Source of the DNA: JANWZL01 sp041640815
Lineage (GTDB): Bacteria; Pseudomonadota; Gammaproteobacteria; Burkholderiales; Thiobacillaceae
DNA: 64,000 bases
Assembly (NCBI GenBank): GCA_041640815.1
Contig: JBEPZO010000003.1
Coordinates: 7,713 to 71,712 of the forward strand
Direction of reading: 5' to 3'
Of the stretch, positions 1 to 8,803 are shown piece after piece; position 1 is the stretch's first letter, and each line of letters opens with the position of its first letter. The notes beneath the pieces are model-generated. The model was not told the origin of the DNA. It was given only the letters and a program-made list of their open reading frames with translations, and did no database searches. A program made the translations under genes and the position numbers.

Positions 1-1640
1 ATCTCGCGAGCATGCTGGCGTGTGGTCTCGGTCAGCTCCACGCCGCCGAGCATACGGGCGATCTCTTCCACCCGCGCCGCTTCGTCGAGCCGTCGGACGC
101 GGCTGAGGCTACGCCCGTCGACCTCCTCCTTACTCACCTGCCAGTGGTGCGTGGCGCAGGCCGCCACCTGCGGCAGGTGGGTGACACAGAGCACCTGCCG
201 GTCGCGCGCAATCTGCGCCAGCAACCGACCGACCACCTCGGCCACGCCGCCGCCGATGCCGGCATCCACCTCGTCGAAGATCAACGTGCGGGCACCGCTT
301 CGTCCCGACAACACGGTCTGCAACGCTAGGCCAAGGCGCGACAGCTCACCGCCGGATGCAGTGCGCGCCAGTGGGTGCAACGCCTGGCCCGCATGCGGTG
401 CAACCCAGAACTCCACGCGCTCGCGCCCGCTCGCCTCTGGCGCACAGGGATCCAGCACCACCTGCAAGCGGCCGCCCTGCATCGCCAGCTGTTGCATGGC
501 AGCGCTCACCGCCTTGCCTAAGGCCTCGGCAGCCTGGCGGCGGCAGGCGCTCAAGTCTGCAGCGGCGGCCTCGTAGGCCGCCAGCGCTGCGGCCTCAGCC
601 GCCGCCATGGCCTCGATGTCGGCCGCCGCGTCCAGCGCCGCGAGCTGTTCACGGGCATCCGCTAGCAGACGCGGCAATTCCTCTGGGGCACAGCGCAGCT
701 TGCGTGCCACCGCCATCACCTGGCCGATGCGCGTCTCGGCGGCGGCCAAGGCCTGCGGGTCGAGCTCCACGCGCTCGGCATAGCGGCTGAGCTCCCGCGC
801 CGCCTCTTGCGCCTGGATCAAGCCCTCTTCCAGCATCTGCACGCCGTCGGCGAGGCGGGTGTCGAAGGCGACGAGCGCATTCAACTTGGCCTTGGCCTGC
901 TTGAGCCGGTCAATGATGCCATCGCCCTCGGCCTCCAACAGCTCGATCACCGCCTGAGCGCCGTTGAGCAGTTCGGCGGCATGGGCAAGACGGCGGTGGG
1001 TCTGTTGCAGCTCCTGCCATTGCTCGGCGTGAAAGTCCAGCGCGGTCAATTCCTCCACCAGCCAGGCCAGGCGCTCGCGCTCGGCGGCCTCGGTATCGGC
1101 TCGCCGCTGCGCCGCCTCGCGCTGCCGCACCGCTTGCTGCCAGGCTCGATAGGCAAGGGCGGTGCGTTCGGCCAGCGGCTTGCAGCCGCCGTAGGCATCC
1201 AACAGATCGCGTTGCATGCCGGGCTGCAAGAGCGAGTAGTGCGCGTGCTGACCATGGATGTCGACGAGGTGGCTAGTCAGCTCGCGTACCTGCTGCAGGG
1301 TGGCCGGCCGGCCGTTGATGAAGGCGCGTGAGCGTCCCTCGGCCTCCACCGTGCGGCGCAATAGCAGCTGCTCGCCTCCCCCCTCGAGGCCAGCCTCGGC
1401 TAGCCACGCTTGCAGCTGCGGCATATCGGCGAGGGAGAACTCCGCCACCACCTCGGCGCGCTTGGCCCCGGCGCGAATGACCGAGTTATCGGCACGCTCG
1501 CCAAGCACCAGCCCGAGCGCGCCCAACAGGATCGACTTGCCTGCCCCGGTTTCTCCCGTCAAGACGGTAAAACCCGGTTGCAGCTCTAGCTCCAAGTGCT
1601 CGATGAGCACGTAGTCGAGCAGGGTCAGGCTGACTAGCAT
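1..1640 (-). CDS. recN: DNA repair protein RecN (3' end cut by window edge)
   Basis: RecN is an SMC-like ATPase that acts early in recombinational repair of double-strand breaks. The frame is open from an ATG at 1640 to the left edge, giving 546 codons. The family is about 550-560 residues, so only a few C-terminal residues are missing. The Walker A motif GETGAGKS lies at residues 29-36, the RecN motif IHGQHAH at 128-134, the ABC-type signature ASGGELSRL near 450, and Walker B LIFDEVDAGIGG shortly after. The middle is the helical coiled-coil region. The gene lies 58 bp downstream of nadK on the same strand, a common proteobacterial arrangement. SOS control is usual for recN, but I saw no LexA site here, and transcription may come from nadK. 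Confidence 0.95.
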   Translation of the reverse strand, partial: MLVSLTLLDYVLIEHLELELQPGFTVLTGETGAGKSILLGALGLVLGERADNSVIRAGAKRAEVVAEFSLADMPQLQAWLAEAGLEGGGEQLLLRRTVEAEGRSRAFINGRPATLQQVRELTSHLVDIHGQHAHYSLLQPGMQRDLLDAYGGCKPLAERTALAYRAWQQAVRQREAAQRRADTEAAERERLAWLVEELTALDFHAEQWQELQQTHRRLAHAAELLNGAQAVIELLEAEGDGIIDRLKQAKAKLNALVAFDTRLADGVQMLEEGLIQAQEAARELSRYAERVELDPQALAAAETRIGQVMAVARKLRCAPEELPRLLADAREQLAALDAAADIEAMAAAEAAALAAYEAAAADLSACRRQAAEALGKAVSAAMQQLAMQGGRLQVVLDPCAPEASGRERVEFWVAPHAGQALHPLARTASGGELSRLGLALQTVLSGRSGARTLIFDEVDAGIGGGVAEVVGRLLAQIARDRQVLCVTHLPQVAACATHHWQVSKEEVDGRSLSRVRRLDEAARVEEIARMLGGVELTETTRQHARE

Positions 1641-1698
1641 CGCTTTCAGGGCTCAGCGACCAGGGCATGTCAAGCTCGTGCACGCCTAGCGATTGGCT

Positions 1699-2574
1699 TC
1701 ACGACAGCTTTTCCCCCCAGTGCAATTTTTGGCGTAAGGTGTGATAGTAGTTGTGATTTTCCGGGTGCAATAACCGGACGGTGTTTTCGGCGCGTTGGAT
1801 GACGACCCGATCGCCGACCTGCATGTCGGCGTGTTGCTGGCCATCGAAATGCACGCGCGCATCATCCGCCTGGATCAGGTTGATCTCGATCTCTGACCGG
1901 CTATTCACGGCGATCGGACGTGCGGACAGGGTGTGCGGGCAGATAGGGGTGAGGACGAAGGCTTCCAGCGTCGGATGCAGGATGGGCCCTCCAGCGGACA
2001 AGGCATAGGCAGTGGAGCCGGTGGGTGTTGCCACCACGAGGCCATCTGCCCGCTGGTTATAGACGAATTGGTTGTCAATGTAGATCTCAAATTCTATCAG
2101 CCGCCCGAGGGTGCTCTTGCTCACCACCACGTCATTGAAGGCATAGCTTCTATAGCACACCTGCCCCTGACGCCAGAGCTGAGCAGATAGCAGAATACGA
2201 TCCTCGGCGATATATCTACCAGCTAACACCCCATCTAGGGTGGTGAACATCGAGTCCACTGCCACATCAGCCAGGAAGCCCAGCCGCCCATGATTAATCC
2301 CAATCATGGGCACACGATGGTCAACCAAAGTCCGTGCCACATTCAGCATAGTGCCATCACCACCTAACACGATGACTAAATCGGCTAGGCGGCCGATTTC
2401 TTCTAAAGTGGCTGAATTAAGATCATGGATCTGGCCGATCTCTGCGGTGTGAGCAGTGATGATGACCTCATGGCCCCGACCGATCAAATACTGGGCCAGT
2501 TGGCGCACAGTATGACTCGAACCGATGCCATAATATCTGCCGACGATGCCGATCGTCTTGAAATTCGAGTTCAT
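1699..2574 (-). CDS. nadK: NAD kinase
   Basis: NAD kinase phosphorylates NAD+ to NADP+ in the cytoplasm and is the only de novo NADP source. The 291-residue product has the family length. It carries the GGDGTML motif at about residues 72-78, whose Asp is the catalytic base, and the downstream signature GLVVATPTGSTAYALSAGGP. The ATG at 2574 is divergent from hrcA. A TATAAT-like hexamer on the minus strand at 2583-2588 is only about 8 nt from the ATG, so the message could have a very short leader; no good -35 box accompanies it. The gene is somewhat AT-richer than its neighbours. recN follows on the same strand. Confidence 0.96.
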   Translation of the reverse strand: MNSNFKTIGIVGRYYGIGSSHTVRQLAQYLIGRGHEVIITAHTAEIGQIHDLNSATLEEIGRLADLVIVLGGDGTMLNVARTLVDHRVPMIGINHGRLGFLADVAVDSMFTTLDGVLAGRYIAEDRILLSAQLWRQGQVCYRSYAFNDVVVSKSTLGRLIEFEIYIDNQFVYNQRADGLVVATPTGSTAYALSAGGPILHPTLEAFVLTPICPHTLSARPIAVNSRSEIEINLIQADDARVHFDGQQHADMQVGDRVVIQRAENTVRLLHPENHNYYHTLRQKLHWGEKLS

Positions 2575-2625
2575 GGCATGAAATTATATGGATAGTTGGT
2601 AGTTCATTGCCCTGTCCGTGCTTGC

Positions 2626-3645
2626 ATGCTCAACGAGCGCGCGCGCATCCTACTCAAGGCCTTGGTCGAGCGTTATATCGAGGACGGTCACCCCGTCGGC
2701 TCGCGTACCCTCTCGCGCCAAGCTGGGCTCAATCTCTCACCAGCCTCCATCCGCAACATCATGGCGGATCTGGAGGAAAGCGGCTACATCGCCAGCCCGC
2801 ATACTTCCGCCGGCCGCATTCCCACACCACGGGGCTATCGCCTATTCGTGGACTCGTTGCTGACCGTCAAACCCATCGAGGGTCCGCTGCTGTTCCAACT
2901 CCAGCACAGCCTCACCCCCGGCGATCCACAGCGCCTGGTGAACACGGCGTCACAGTTGCTCGCCGAGCTTACCCACTACGCCGGCATCGTGCTCACGCCC
3001 AAGCGGCGCAACCAAAAACTGCGTCAGATCGAGTTTCTCAAGCTCTCGGACAAACGTATCCTCTTGATCATGGTGACCATGGACGGCGAGGTGCAAAACC
3101 GCGTCATCCTTACGCCGCGGCCTTACACCGCTAGCCAGCTCACCCGCACGGCCAATTTCTTCAATCACCATTTCTCCGGCTTGAGCTTCGAGCAGGTTCG
3201 TCCCCGCTTACAGAAGGAGCTCCGAGCGCTCAAAGACGACATCAGTAAACTGATGGAAGCTGTCGTACAAACAGGTACCGAGGCCTTTATCGAGGCCAAC
3301 ACAGACTGCGTCGTCGCCGGTGAGTCCAACCTGCTTAAGACCCCAGACTTAGTAGCCAACATGGCACGGCTACGTGAGCTTTTCACCCTCTTTGAGCAGC
3401 GCACTGAACTGCTGCAACTTCTTGAAGCGAGCCATCAAGCCACGGGGGTGCAGTTGTTCATCGGCGCGGAGTCCGGAGTGGCGCCACTGGACGCTTGTAG
3501 CGTCATCACTGCCCCGTACACGGTCAACGGCGAGGTGGTCGGCACCCTGGGAGTGATCGGCCCGACGCGCATGGACTACCCGCGCATCATCCCCATCGTC
3601 GACATCACCGCGCGACTGCTGTCCAACGCGCTGTCCTACCACTGA
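2626..3645 (+). CDS. hrcA: Heat-inducible transcription repressor HrcA
   Basis: HrcA represses chaperone operons by binding CIRCE elements and is reactivated by GroEL. The ATG at 2626 is chosen over an in-frame TTG at 2596 because it gives the usual family start MLNERARILLKALVERYI. The product is then 339 residues. The N-terminal winged helix (about 1-75) includes LSPASIRNIMADLEESGYI and the HTSAGRIPT segment. The central and C-terminal parts form the inserted dimerisation and GAF-like domains. It is divergent from nadK with a short spacer of about 50 bp. No CIRCE inverted repeat was seen in this window, so its targets (groESL, dnaK) lie elsewhere. Confidence 0.95.
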   Translation: MLNERARILLKALVERYIEDGHPVGSRTLSRQAGLNLSPASIRNIMADLEESGYIASPHTSAGRIPTPRGYRLFVDSLLTVKPIEGPLLFQLQHSLTPGDPQRLVNTASQLLAELTHYAGIVLTPKRRNQKLRQIEFLKLSDKRILLIMVTMDGEVQNRVILTPRPYTASQLTRTANFFNHHFSGLSFEQVRPRLQKELRALKDDISKLMEAVVQTGTEAFIEANTDCVVAGESNLLKTPDLVANMARLRELFTLFEQRTELLQLLEASHQATGVQLFIGAESGVAPLDACSVITAPYTVNGEVVGTLGVIGPTRMDYPRIIPIVDITARLLSNALSYH

Positions 3646-3698
3646 TCGGGATCGGTCGCCGTCTCACTCACCGATCCTCCGTTCGCTGCCACACGCGC

Positions 3699-4802
3699 AT
3701 GGCCTTCCTGCCCGAACCGCCCCATCGTCACGACCAACCCCGCCGCATCGGCATCCTCTTGATCAATCTGGGCACCCCAGAAGCGCCCACGCCGGCGGCC
3801 CTGCGGTCCTACCTACGCGAATTCCTCTCCGACCAGCGCGTAGTCGAGCTACCTCGCCTGCTCTGGTGGCCGATCCTCTACGGCATCATCCTCAATGTCC
3901 GGCCGCGTAAATCGGCCGCGAAATACGCCAGCATCTGGACGCCGGAGGGCTCGCCGCTCAGGCTGCATACCGCACGCCAGGCCGAGCTGCTGCGTGAGGC
4001 ACTAGCCCGTCGCACGCCGGTGCCGCTGGTGGTGGAATACGCGATGCGCTACGGCCAACCCTCGGTTGCGGCAGCCATCGCTCGGCTCAAGGCGCAGGGC
4101 TGCAATAGGCTGCTTGCCTTCCCCCTCTACCCGCAGTATGCCGCGAGCAGCACCGGCACGGCCTTGGATGCGGTCTACCGAGTATTGCTCCAAACGCGCA
4201 ACATGCCGGAATTACGCACGGTGCGCCATTTTCACGACCACCCCGGCTACATCGACGCCCTGCGCCAGAGCGTGCAGAGCTACTGGGCCGAGCACGGCCG
4301 TCCGGATGTCTTGGTGATGAGTTTCCATGGCGTGCCCCGCCGCAGCCTGGAGCTGGGCGATCCCTATCACTGTGAATGCCAGAAGACCGGCCGCCTGCTG
4401 GCCGAGGCCCTCGGTTTGGCGGCAGAGCAATATCGCGTGACCTTCCAATCCCGTTTCGGGCGGGCAGAGTGGCTCAAGCCCTACACCGCCGAGACCCTAG
4501 AGGCCCTCGGCCGCGCCAAGACACGTCGCGTCGACGTCATTTGTCCGGGCTTCGTGGCCGATTGCCTGGAGACCCTGGAAGAAATCGCCATGGAGGGCAA
4601 GACGCTGTTCCTCAAGGCCGGCGGCGGCGCCTATCACTACATCCCTGCCCTCAACGAGCGACCGTTGTGGATCGAGGCATTGGCCGACCTCACCCTCACC
4701 CATCTGGCCGGATGGTTGCCGCCGACATGGGACCCTGCCGGCCAACAGGAGGCATTGGCCCAGACATTGCAGCGGGCCCGTGCACTAGGCGCAATGAACT
4801 AG
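3699..4802 (+). CDS. hemH: Ferrochelatase
   Basis: Ferrochelatase inserts Fe2+ into protoporphyrin IX, the last step of protoheme synthesis. At 367 residues it has the betaproteobacterial length. The start is supported by the family-like N-terminus MAFLPEPPHRH followed by GILLINLGTPEAP. The signature SFHGVPRRSLELGDPYHCEC carries the metal-binding His, and the second-half motif SRFGRAEWLKPYT is present. It sits 53 bp after hrcA on the same strand. Heme supply suits a genome segment with several c-type cytochromes nearby. Confidence 0.96.
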   Translation: MAFLPEPPHRHDQPRRIGILLINLGTPEAPTPAALRSYLREFLSDQRVVELPRLLWWPILYGIILNVRPRKSAAKYASIWTPEGSPLRLHTARQAELLREALARRTPVPLVVEYAMRYGQPSVAAAIARLKAQGCNRLLAFPLYPQYAASSTGTALDAVYRVLLQTRNMPELRTVRHFHDHPGYIDALRQSVQSYWAEHGRPDVLVMSFHGVPRRSLELGDPYHCECQKTGRLLAEALGLAAEQYRVTFQSRFGRAEWLKPYTAETLEALGRAKTRRVDVICPGFVADCLETLEEIAMEGKTLFLKAGGGAYHYIPALNERPLWIEALADLTLTHLAGWLPPTWDPAGQQEALAQTLQRARALGAMN

Positions 4803-4968
4803 TAAGCTTTCTGTTTCAAAAGCGCATGAATATTAGCGTTCGCTTGTTGACTAGTATTCCTGGCTCATGCACATTTAGCGCTAGCTCGGGCAGGTCCACG
4901 CAATAGGCCTGCGGGGCAGGTTTGTATCGGTGGTTCGCCACTGTTTTTCTTTTTGTTTGGAGGAGCGC

Positions 4969-5274
4969 ATGCATAAAAAAATCCTGAGCGCGGGCCTATT
5001 TGGTGTCGGCCTGTTTGCGATAGTGGGCGCCACCATGGCGGCTGATGCCCATATTCGTACCATCGCCAGCACTTGTATGAGCTGCCACGGTCCAGATGGC
5101 AAGAGCAAATCGGCAATGCCCACGCTTGCCGGTCTCGACAAGACCTACTTCGTTACCCAGATGAAGGCCTTTAAGTCTGGTCAACGCCCTGCCTCGGTGA
5201 TGCATCGCCATGCGCAAGGCTACACGGATCAGGAGATCGAAAAGATGGGCGAATATTTCGCCGCGTTGAAGTGA
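4969..5274 (+). CDS. fccA: Flavocytochrome c sulfide dehydrogenase, monoheme cytochrome subunit
   Basis: This is the small cytochrome partner of FccB; it takes electrons from the flavin during periplasmic sulfide oxidation. The 101-residue precursor begins at an ATG preceded by AGGAG. It has a Sec signal peptide of about 24 residues ending in TMAA, one heme site CMSCH at residues 36-40, and a likely axial Met78 in the segment SVMHRHAQGYT. The second half ends like other class I cytochrome domains of the FccA/c4 type. FccA is diheme in Allochromatium and monoheme in other sulfur oxidisers; this one is monoheme. fccB follows after 37 bp, so the two are probably co-transcribed. Confidence 0.9.
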   Translation: MHKKILSAGLFGVGLFAIVGATMAADAHIRTIASTCMSCHGPDGKSKSAMPTLAGLDKTYFVTQMKAFKSGQRPASVMHRHAQGYTDQEIEKMGEYFAALK

Positions 5275-5311
5275 TATCGAACGACGCCAACCTGATGCGA
5301 GGAGAACGCAC

Positions 5312-6580
5312 ATGAATTTCAATCGCCGTGATTTCCTGACAGCCGGTGCAGCCATTGCCGTTGCTCACAGCATGCCCGGATGTGCAAGCGTTGGTGGCAA
5401 CGCAGCACCACACGTCGTAGTTGTTGGCGCTGGTTACGGGGGGGCCACCTGTGCCAAGTACATCCGCAAGTGGGATCCCAAGATCAAGGTCACCGTGATC
5501 GAGCCGAACGACAAGTTCGTCTCCTGCCCCATCTCCAACTGGGTACTGGGCGGGCTGAAGACCATGGCCGACATCACGCATAGCTATGACACCCTGATCA
5601 AGAAATACAACCTCAATTGGGTAAAAGACACGGTCATCGGCATCGATGTGGACAAGCGCACGGTCAGGACGGCAGGCGGTCAGACCATCGCCTACGACCG
5701 CTTGGTGCTGGCGCCGGGCATCGAGGTGCGGACCGACACCATCGAGGGGTATAAAGAGGCATATGCTGCGCAGAAGGTGGTGCATGCGTGGAAGGCCGGT
5801 CCTGAGACGGCCCTGCTGCGCAAGCAACTCGAGGCGATGCCCGACGGCGGCGTGTTCGTGATGTCCGTGCCCATGGCCCCCTATCGCTGCCCGCCTGGGC
5901 CCTACGAGCGGGTGTGCATGGTCGCGAGCTACTTCAAGAAGCACAAACCGAAGTCGAAGATCATCCTGCTCGACGGCAACCAGGATGTGGCTTCCAAGCC
6001 GGCCTTGTTCAAGTGGGCATGGAAGACCTATTACGACGGCATGATCGATTACCGTCCCAACAACGCGCCGAAGAAGGTCGACCACAAGACCATGACGGTC
6101 TCCACCGAATTCGACGACGTCAAGGGCGACGTCCTCAACGTCGTGCCGATCCAGCGTGCGGGCGAGGTGACCGCCTTGGCTGGGGCCCGCAACGACAGCA
6201 ACAAGGTCTGGTGCGTGGTCGATTTCGTCACCTTCGAATCCACCACCGCCAAGAACGTGCACATCATCGGCGACTCGGTGCTCTCCAACCATCCCAAATC
6301 CGGGCACATGGCGACCAACCACGCCAAGGTCTGCGCCAGCGCCATCGTCGAGCTACTCAACGGCCGGCAGCCGGACCCGGTGCCCGTGGTGGCCAACACC
6401 TGCTACAGCGCGGTATCCGAGACCACGGCGGGTCACGTCGCCACCGTGTTCCGCTACAACCCCGAGAAGAAACAGTGGGATGCGCAACCGGGCGGCGGCG
6501 CGAGCGCCCAAGGCGACGAGATCAACTTCGTCTTCAACTGGGCCTGGGCGGAATCGATCTGGGCGGAAGTGCTGAGCTAA
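5312..6580 (+). CDS. fccB: Flavocytochrome c sulfide dehydrogenase, FAD subunit
   Basis: FccB oxidises sulfide to sulfur or polysulfide in the periplasm and passes electrons to FccA. The 422-residue precursor starts with a twin-arginine signal (NRRDFL at 4-9). The FAD Rossmann motif VVVVGAGYGGAT is at about 35-46. Three cysteines match known roles in Allochromatium FccB: Cys72 in SCPISNW (covalent FAD attachment), Cys193 in YRCPPGPYER and Cys364 in NTCYS (the redox disulfide pair at the flavin). The C-terminal dimerisation domain of the flavocytochrome c family covers roughly 360-422. A GGAG ribosome site precedes the ATG. The gene is followed by a strong hairpin and converges on a LexA-like gene. 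Confidence 0.94.
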   Translation: MNFNRRDFLTAGAAIAVAHSMPGCASVGGNAAPHVVVVGAGYGGATCAKYIRKWDPKIKVTVIEPNDKFVSCPISNWVLGGLKTMADITHSYDTLIKKYNLNWVKDTVIGIDVDKRTVRTAGGQTIAYDRLVLAPGIEVRTDTIEGYKEAYAAQKVVHAWKAGPETALLRKQLEAMPDGGVFVMSVPMAPYRCPPGPYERVCMVASYFKKHKPKSKIILLDGNQDVASKPALFKWAWKTYYDGMIDYRPNNAPKKVDHKTMTVSTEFDDVKGDVLNVVPIQRAGEVTALAGARNDSNKVWCVVDFVTFESTTAKNVHIIGDSVLSNHPKSGHMATNHAKVCASAIVELLNGRQPDPVPVVANTCYSAVSETTAGHVATVFRYNPEKKQWDAQPGGGASAQGDEINFVFNWAWAESIWAEVLS

Positions 6581-6601
6581 GCCGCCAAAGTCTACCCATG
6601 C

Positions 6602-6623
6602 GGGGCCCTGCGGGGCCCCTTTT
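6602..6623 (+). terminator. Rho-independent terminator of fccAB
   Basis: A 7-bp perfect stem (GGGGCCC at 6602-6608, GGGCCCC at 6613-6619) with a 4-nt loop is followed by TTTT on the plus strand. It lies 21 bp after the fccB stop and abuts the stop codon of the convergent LexA-like gene. Confidence 0.8.
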
Positions 6624-7216
6624 CATTTCGGGGCCGAACGGCTGCCGTACTTGCGGACGATACCGACGACGACGCCGAAGACCTCTAAGCTGCCGCGCGG
6701 GCGGATGACGGGGTAGGCCGGGTTGGCGGGCTTGAGGACATAGGCCCCCTGTTCCTTGGCCAAGTATTTCAGGGTGAACTCGTCATCGACGATGGCTACC
6801 ACCAGGTCGCCCTCCCGCGCCTGCCGGCCGCGCTCGACGATGGCGATATCCCCCGGCTGGATGCCGGCATCCTGCATGGAGTCCCCCTTCACCCGCACGA
6901 GCACGGTGCGCGACGGGTGTTCGATGAGATATTCGTCCAGGGTCAGGGTCTCCTTCACCGAATCATCGGCGGCATGCGGGAAGCCGGCGCGAACGGATTC
7001 GGCCAGCACGCGCTCGAAGAAGCGCGGACCGGGCTTCAAGCGCCGGTCTGGCATGGCCTCCAGATAGCCATTGAGGCGCAGCCGCGCCACCAAGGCAGCA
7101 ACGGAAGACTTGGATTTGAGCCCCAGCAATTCACCGATGCCGGAATAGGGCGGAAACACGCGGTGGCGGGCGTAATAGTCTTGCAGCTTGGCGAGATAGG
7201 CGGCGTCTTGAGCCAT
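6623..7216 (-). CDS. LexA/UmuD-like S24 repressor
   Basis: This is a LexA-family transcriptional repressor that can cleave itself, expected to respond to RecA-coated single-stranded DNA. The ATG at 7216 gives 197 residues. Residues 1-70 form a LexA-type winged helix. The cleavage site Ala77-Gly78, catalytic Ser113 in GDSMQDAGI and Lys150 in FTLKYL are all present; the Ser-Lys spacing of 37 matches E. coli LexA and UmuD. The C-terminal half resembles UmuD as much as LexA (for example LTLDEYLIEHPS). It has its own promoter with an overlapping palindromic operator at 7247-7275, directly after the lpxH stop. No imuA/imuB/dnaE2 or umuC genes are adjacent. I cannot tell whether it is the main LexA or a second paralogue, so no symbol is given. 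Confidence 0.88.
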   Translation of the reverse strand: MAQDAAYLAKLQDYYARHRVFPPYSGIGELLGLKSKSSVAALVARLRLNGYLEAMPDRRLKPGPRFFERVLAESVRAGFPHAADDSVKETLTLDEYLIEHPSRTVLVRVKGDSMQDAGIQPGDIAIVERGRQAREGDLVVAIVDDEFTLKYLAKEQGAYVLKPANPAYPVIRPRGSLEVFGVVVGIVRKYGSRSAPK

Positions 7217-7246
7217 GGCAGGCACACTCCCAAGTTGAGCTGCCTC

Positions 7247-7275
7247 AGTATAGAACGATCGTTCTATGCTGACAA
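7247..7275 (-). promoter_or_regulatory. Promoter with palindromic LexA-type operator
   Basis: On the minus strand TTGTCA (7275-7270) is followed by a 17-nt spacer and TATACT (7252-7247), a near-consensus sigma-70 promoter. Most of the spacer and part of the -10 box form a perfect 18-bp palindrome, ATAGAACGATCGTTCTAT at 7250-7267. Its core GAAC-N4-GTTC has the shape of the Bacillus-type SOS box. The position predicts tight autorepression of the downstream LexA-like gene. Confidence 0.8.
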
Positions 7276-7281
7276 CTACCG

Positions 7282-8019
7282 CTACGTGAGATGAACCAGA
7301 TGGCAGCCCGCTTCCTGGCAGACCAGATAGCCGCCACCTGCGTACCACTCGGGCAGGACCCAGCGTTCGCAGGGTTGATCGTCGACCAGCAGCCGGTGGT
7401 GGGCCGGGCGATGGGTATGACCGTGGATGATGCGCCGCACCCCATGCTGGCGGAAGGCGTTCAGCACCGCATCAGGGTTGGCGTCCATGATCTCGAGGCG
7501 CTTGTCGCCTTTCGCCTGCTCGCTCTGCTCCCGCAGCTGACGCGCCAGAAGTAGCCGCTGCGGCAGCGGACGGGAGAGAAAATCGGCCTGCCAGGCCGGA
7601 TCGCGCACGAGGCGGCGGAAGCGCTGATAATCGAGATCGTCGGTGCAGAGGGTGTCGCCATGCATGAGGAGCGTGGGTTGGCCGTACAGATCGACCACCT
7701 GCGGCTCCGGCAGGAGGCTGCCGCCGGTTGCCTCGGCAAAGGCGGCACCCAGGAGAAAATCCCGGTTGCCATGCATGAAGTACAAGCGCACACCTTGTGC
7801 GACCAGCCCGCGCAGGGCGGCGACCACCTGCGCAGGGAAGGGCTCGGTCAAGGCGTCATCCCCCACCCAGGCCTCGAAAAAATCGCCCAGGATGTAGAGC
7901 GCCTCGGCAGACGTGGCGACGTGTGCCAGGAAATGGAAGAAGCGATCGACCGCCGCCGGCCGCTCGGCCGTCAGATGCAGGTCGGAGATGAACAGGCAGT
8001 GGCGCTGCTCCCCGGCCAT
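7282..8019 (-). CDS. lpxH: UDP-2,3-diacylglucosamine diphosphatase LpxH
   Basis: LpxH hydrolyses UDP-2,3-diacylglucosamine to lipid X in lipid A synthesis at the inner membrane. The ATG at 8019 gives 245 residues, close to E. coli LpxH (240), and puts the first metallophosphoesterase motif SDLHL at residues 12-16. The other calcineurin-like motifs follow in order: ILGDFFEAWVGDD, HGNRDFLLG, HGDTLCTDD and HGHTHRP. The frame stays open upstream to about 8250, with in-frame ATGs including one at 8052, but that extension has no recognisable sequence. The gene is followed immediately by the LexA-like gene's promoter. Confidence 0.92.
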   Translation of the reverse strand: MAGEQRHCLFISDLHLTAERPAAVDRFFHFLAHVATSAEALYILGDFFEAWVGDDALTEPFPAQVVAALRGLVAQGVRLYFMHGNRDFLLGAAFAEATGGSLLPEPQVVDLYGQPTLLMHGDTLCTDDLDYQRFRRLVRDPAWQADFLSRPLPQRLLLARQLREQSEQAKGDKRLEIMDANPDAVLNAFRQHGVRRIIHGHTHRPAHHRLLVDDQPCERWVLPEWYAGGGYLVCQEAGCHLVHLT

Positions 8020-8296
8020 GGCACCTGCGTAAGCATCGCCCTTCCCTGCCATGGGCGGTGTGGACATTAGCCGCGCAGCGGCAGATTGAGGCGGGTTGGC
8101 CGACTTGCCAGCGACGTGGTGAGACATGAGGTTTGGTTGTGTATGGGGTAGCAGCGTAAGTGATAACGGTAAAGCCGCGCCGACAAGTGGGGAGGAAGAG
8201 CAGATAGAAGGCATCCACCTTGCCTTACTAGGCGGGGCGCTATGTTCCACCGCGTCGACCCTATGGTGGTCAAACGGTTCCTAGGCGAGTGGCGAT

Positions 8297-8803
8297 TCAC
8301 GCTGCATTTGGCTCTTGCACATCGATACGCTCAATCACCACCGGTTCCAAGGGCACATCCTGATGTCCAGCAAGGATACCCGTTCTGACCTTTTTGATCC
8401 GGGCGACTGTGTCCTGTCCGGCGACAACCCGGCCAAAGACACAGTAGCCATACCCCTGTGGGGTTGGCTCGGTGTAATCGAGAAAAGGGTTGTCCGCGAC
8501 GTTGATAAAAAACTGGCTAGTCGCCGAATGAGGGTAAGGAGTGCGCGCCATAGCAATCGTATAAGCGGTGTTTTTTAGGCCATTATTGGCCTCGCTTTGA
8601 ATAGGCGCGTGGGTTGGCTTTAACTGCATATCCTCCGTATAGCCCCCACCTTGAATGATGAAGCCGTCGATGACGCGATGAAAGATGGTCCTGTCGTAGT
8701 ACCCTTCCTTGGCGTAACGCAAAAAATTGGCCACAGTAAGCGGCGCCCGAGCGGCGTCAAGTTCCAGGGTGATCGGGCCGAAATTGGTGTGTAGGATAAC
8801 CAT
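8297..8803 (-). CDS. ppiB: Cyclophilin-type peptidyl-prolyl isomerase
   Basis: This is a cytoplasmic cyclophilin that isomerises X-Pro bonds. From the ATG at 8803 the product is 168 residues (E. coli PpiB has 164) and has no signal peptide. Diagnostic motifs are TVANFLRYAKEGYYDRTIFHRVIDGFIIQGG with its catalytic Arg, SATSQFFINVADNPFLD, and GYCVFGRVVAGQD. I describe the first of these by its key residues Phe-His-Arg and Gln-Gly-Gly. The open frame extends upstream to 8863, but the shorter start matches the family. Nothing in the neighbourhood suggests a specific client. Confidence 0.93.
   Translation of the reverse strand: MVILHTNFGPITLELDAARAPLTVANFLRYAKEGYYDRTIFHRVIDGFIIQGGGYTEDMQLKPTHAPIQSEANNGLKNTAYTIAMARTPYPHSATSQFFINVADNPFLDYTEPTPQGYGYCVFGRVVAGQDTVARIKKVRTGILAGHQDVPLEPVVIERIDVQEPNAA

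Noticed and set aside
22..1614. Several plus-strand open frames over the first 1.6 kb
   Set aside because: They are antisense shadows of recN, whose motifs are unmistakable on the minus strand.
4847..4876. TTGACT sequence upstream of fccA as a promoter
   Set aside because: No acceptable -10 hexamer lies 16-18 nt downstream, so I do not call it.
5171..6322. 383-residue minus-strand open frame opposite fccB
   Set aside because: It is the antisense shadow of fccB, rich in His/Gly/Val, with no family signature.
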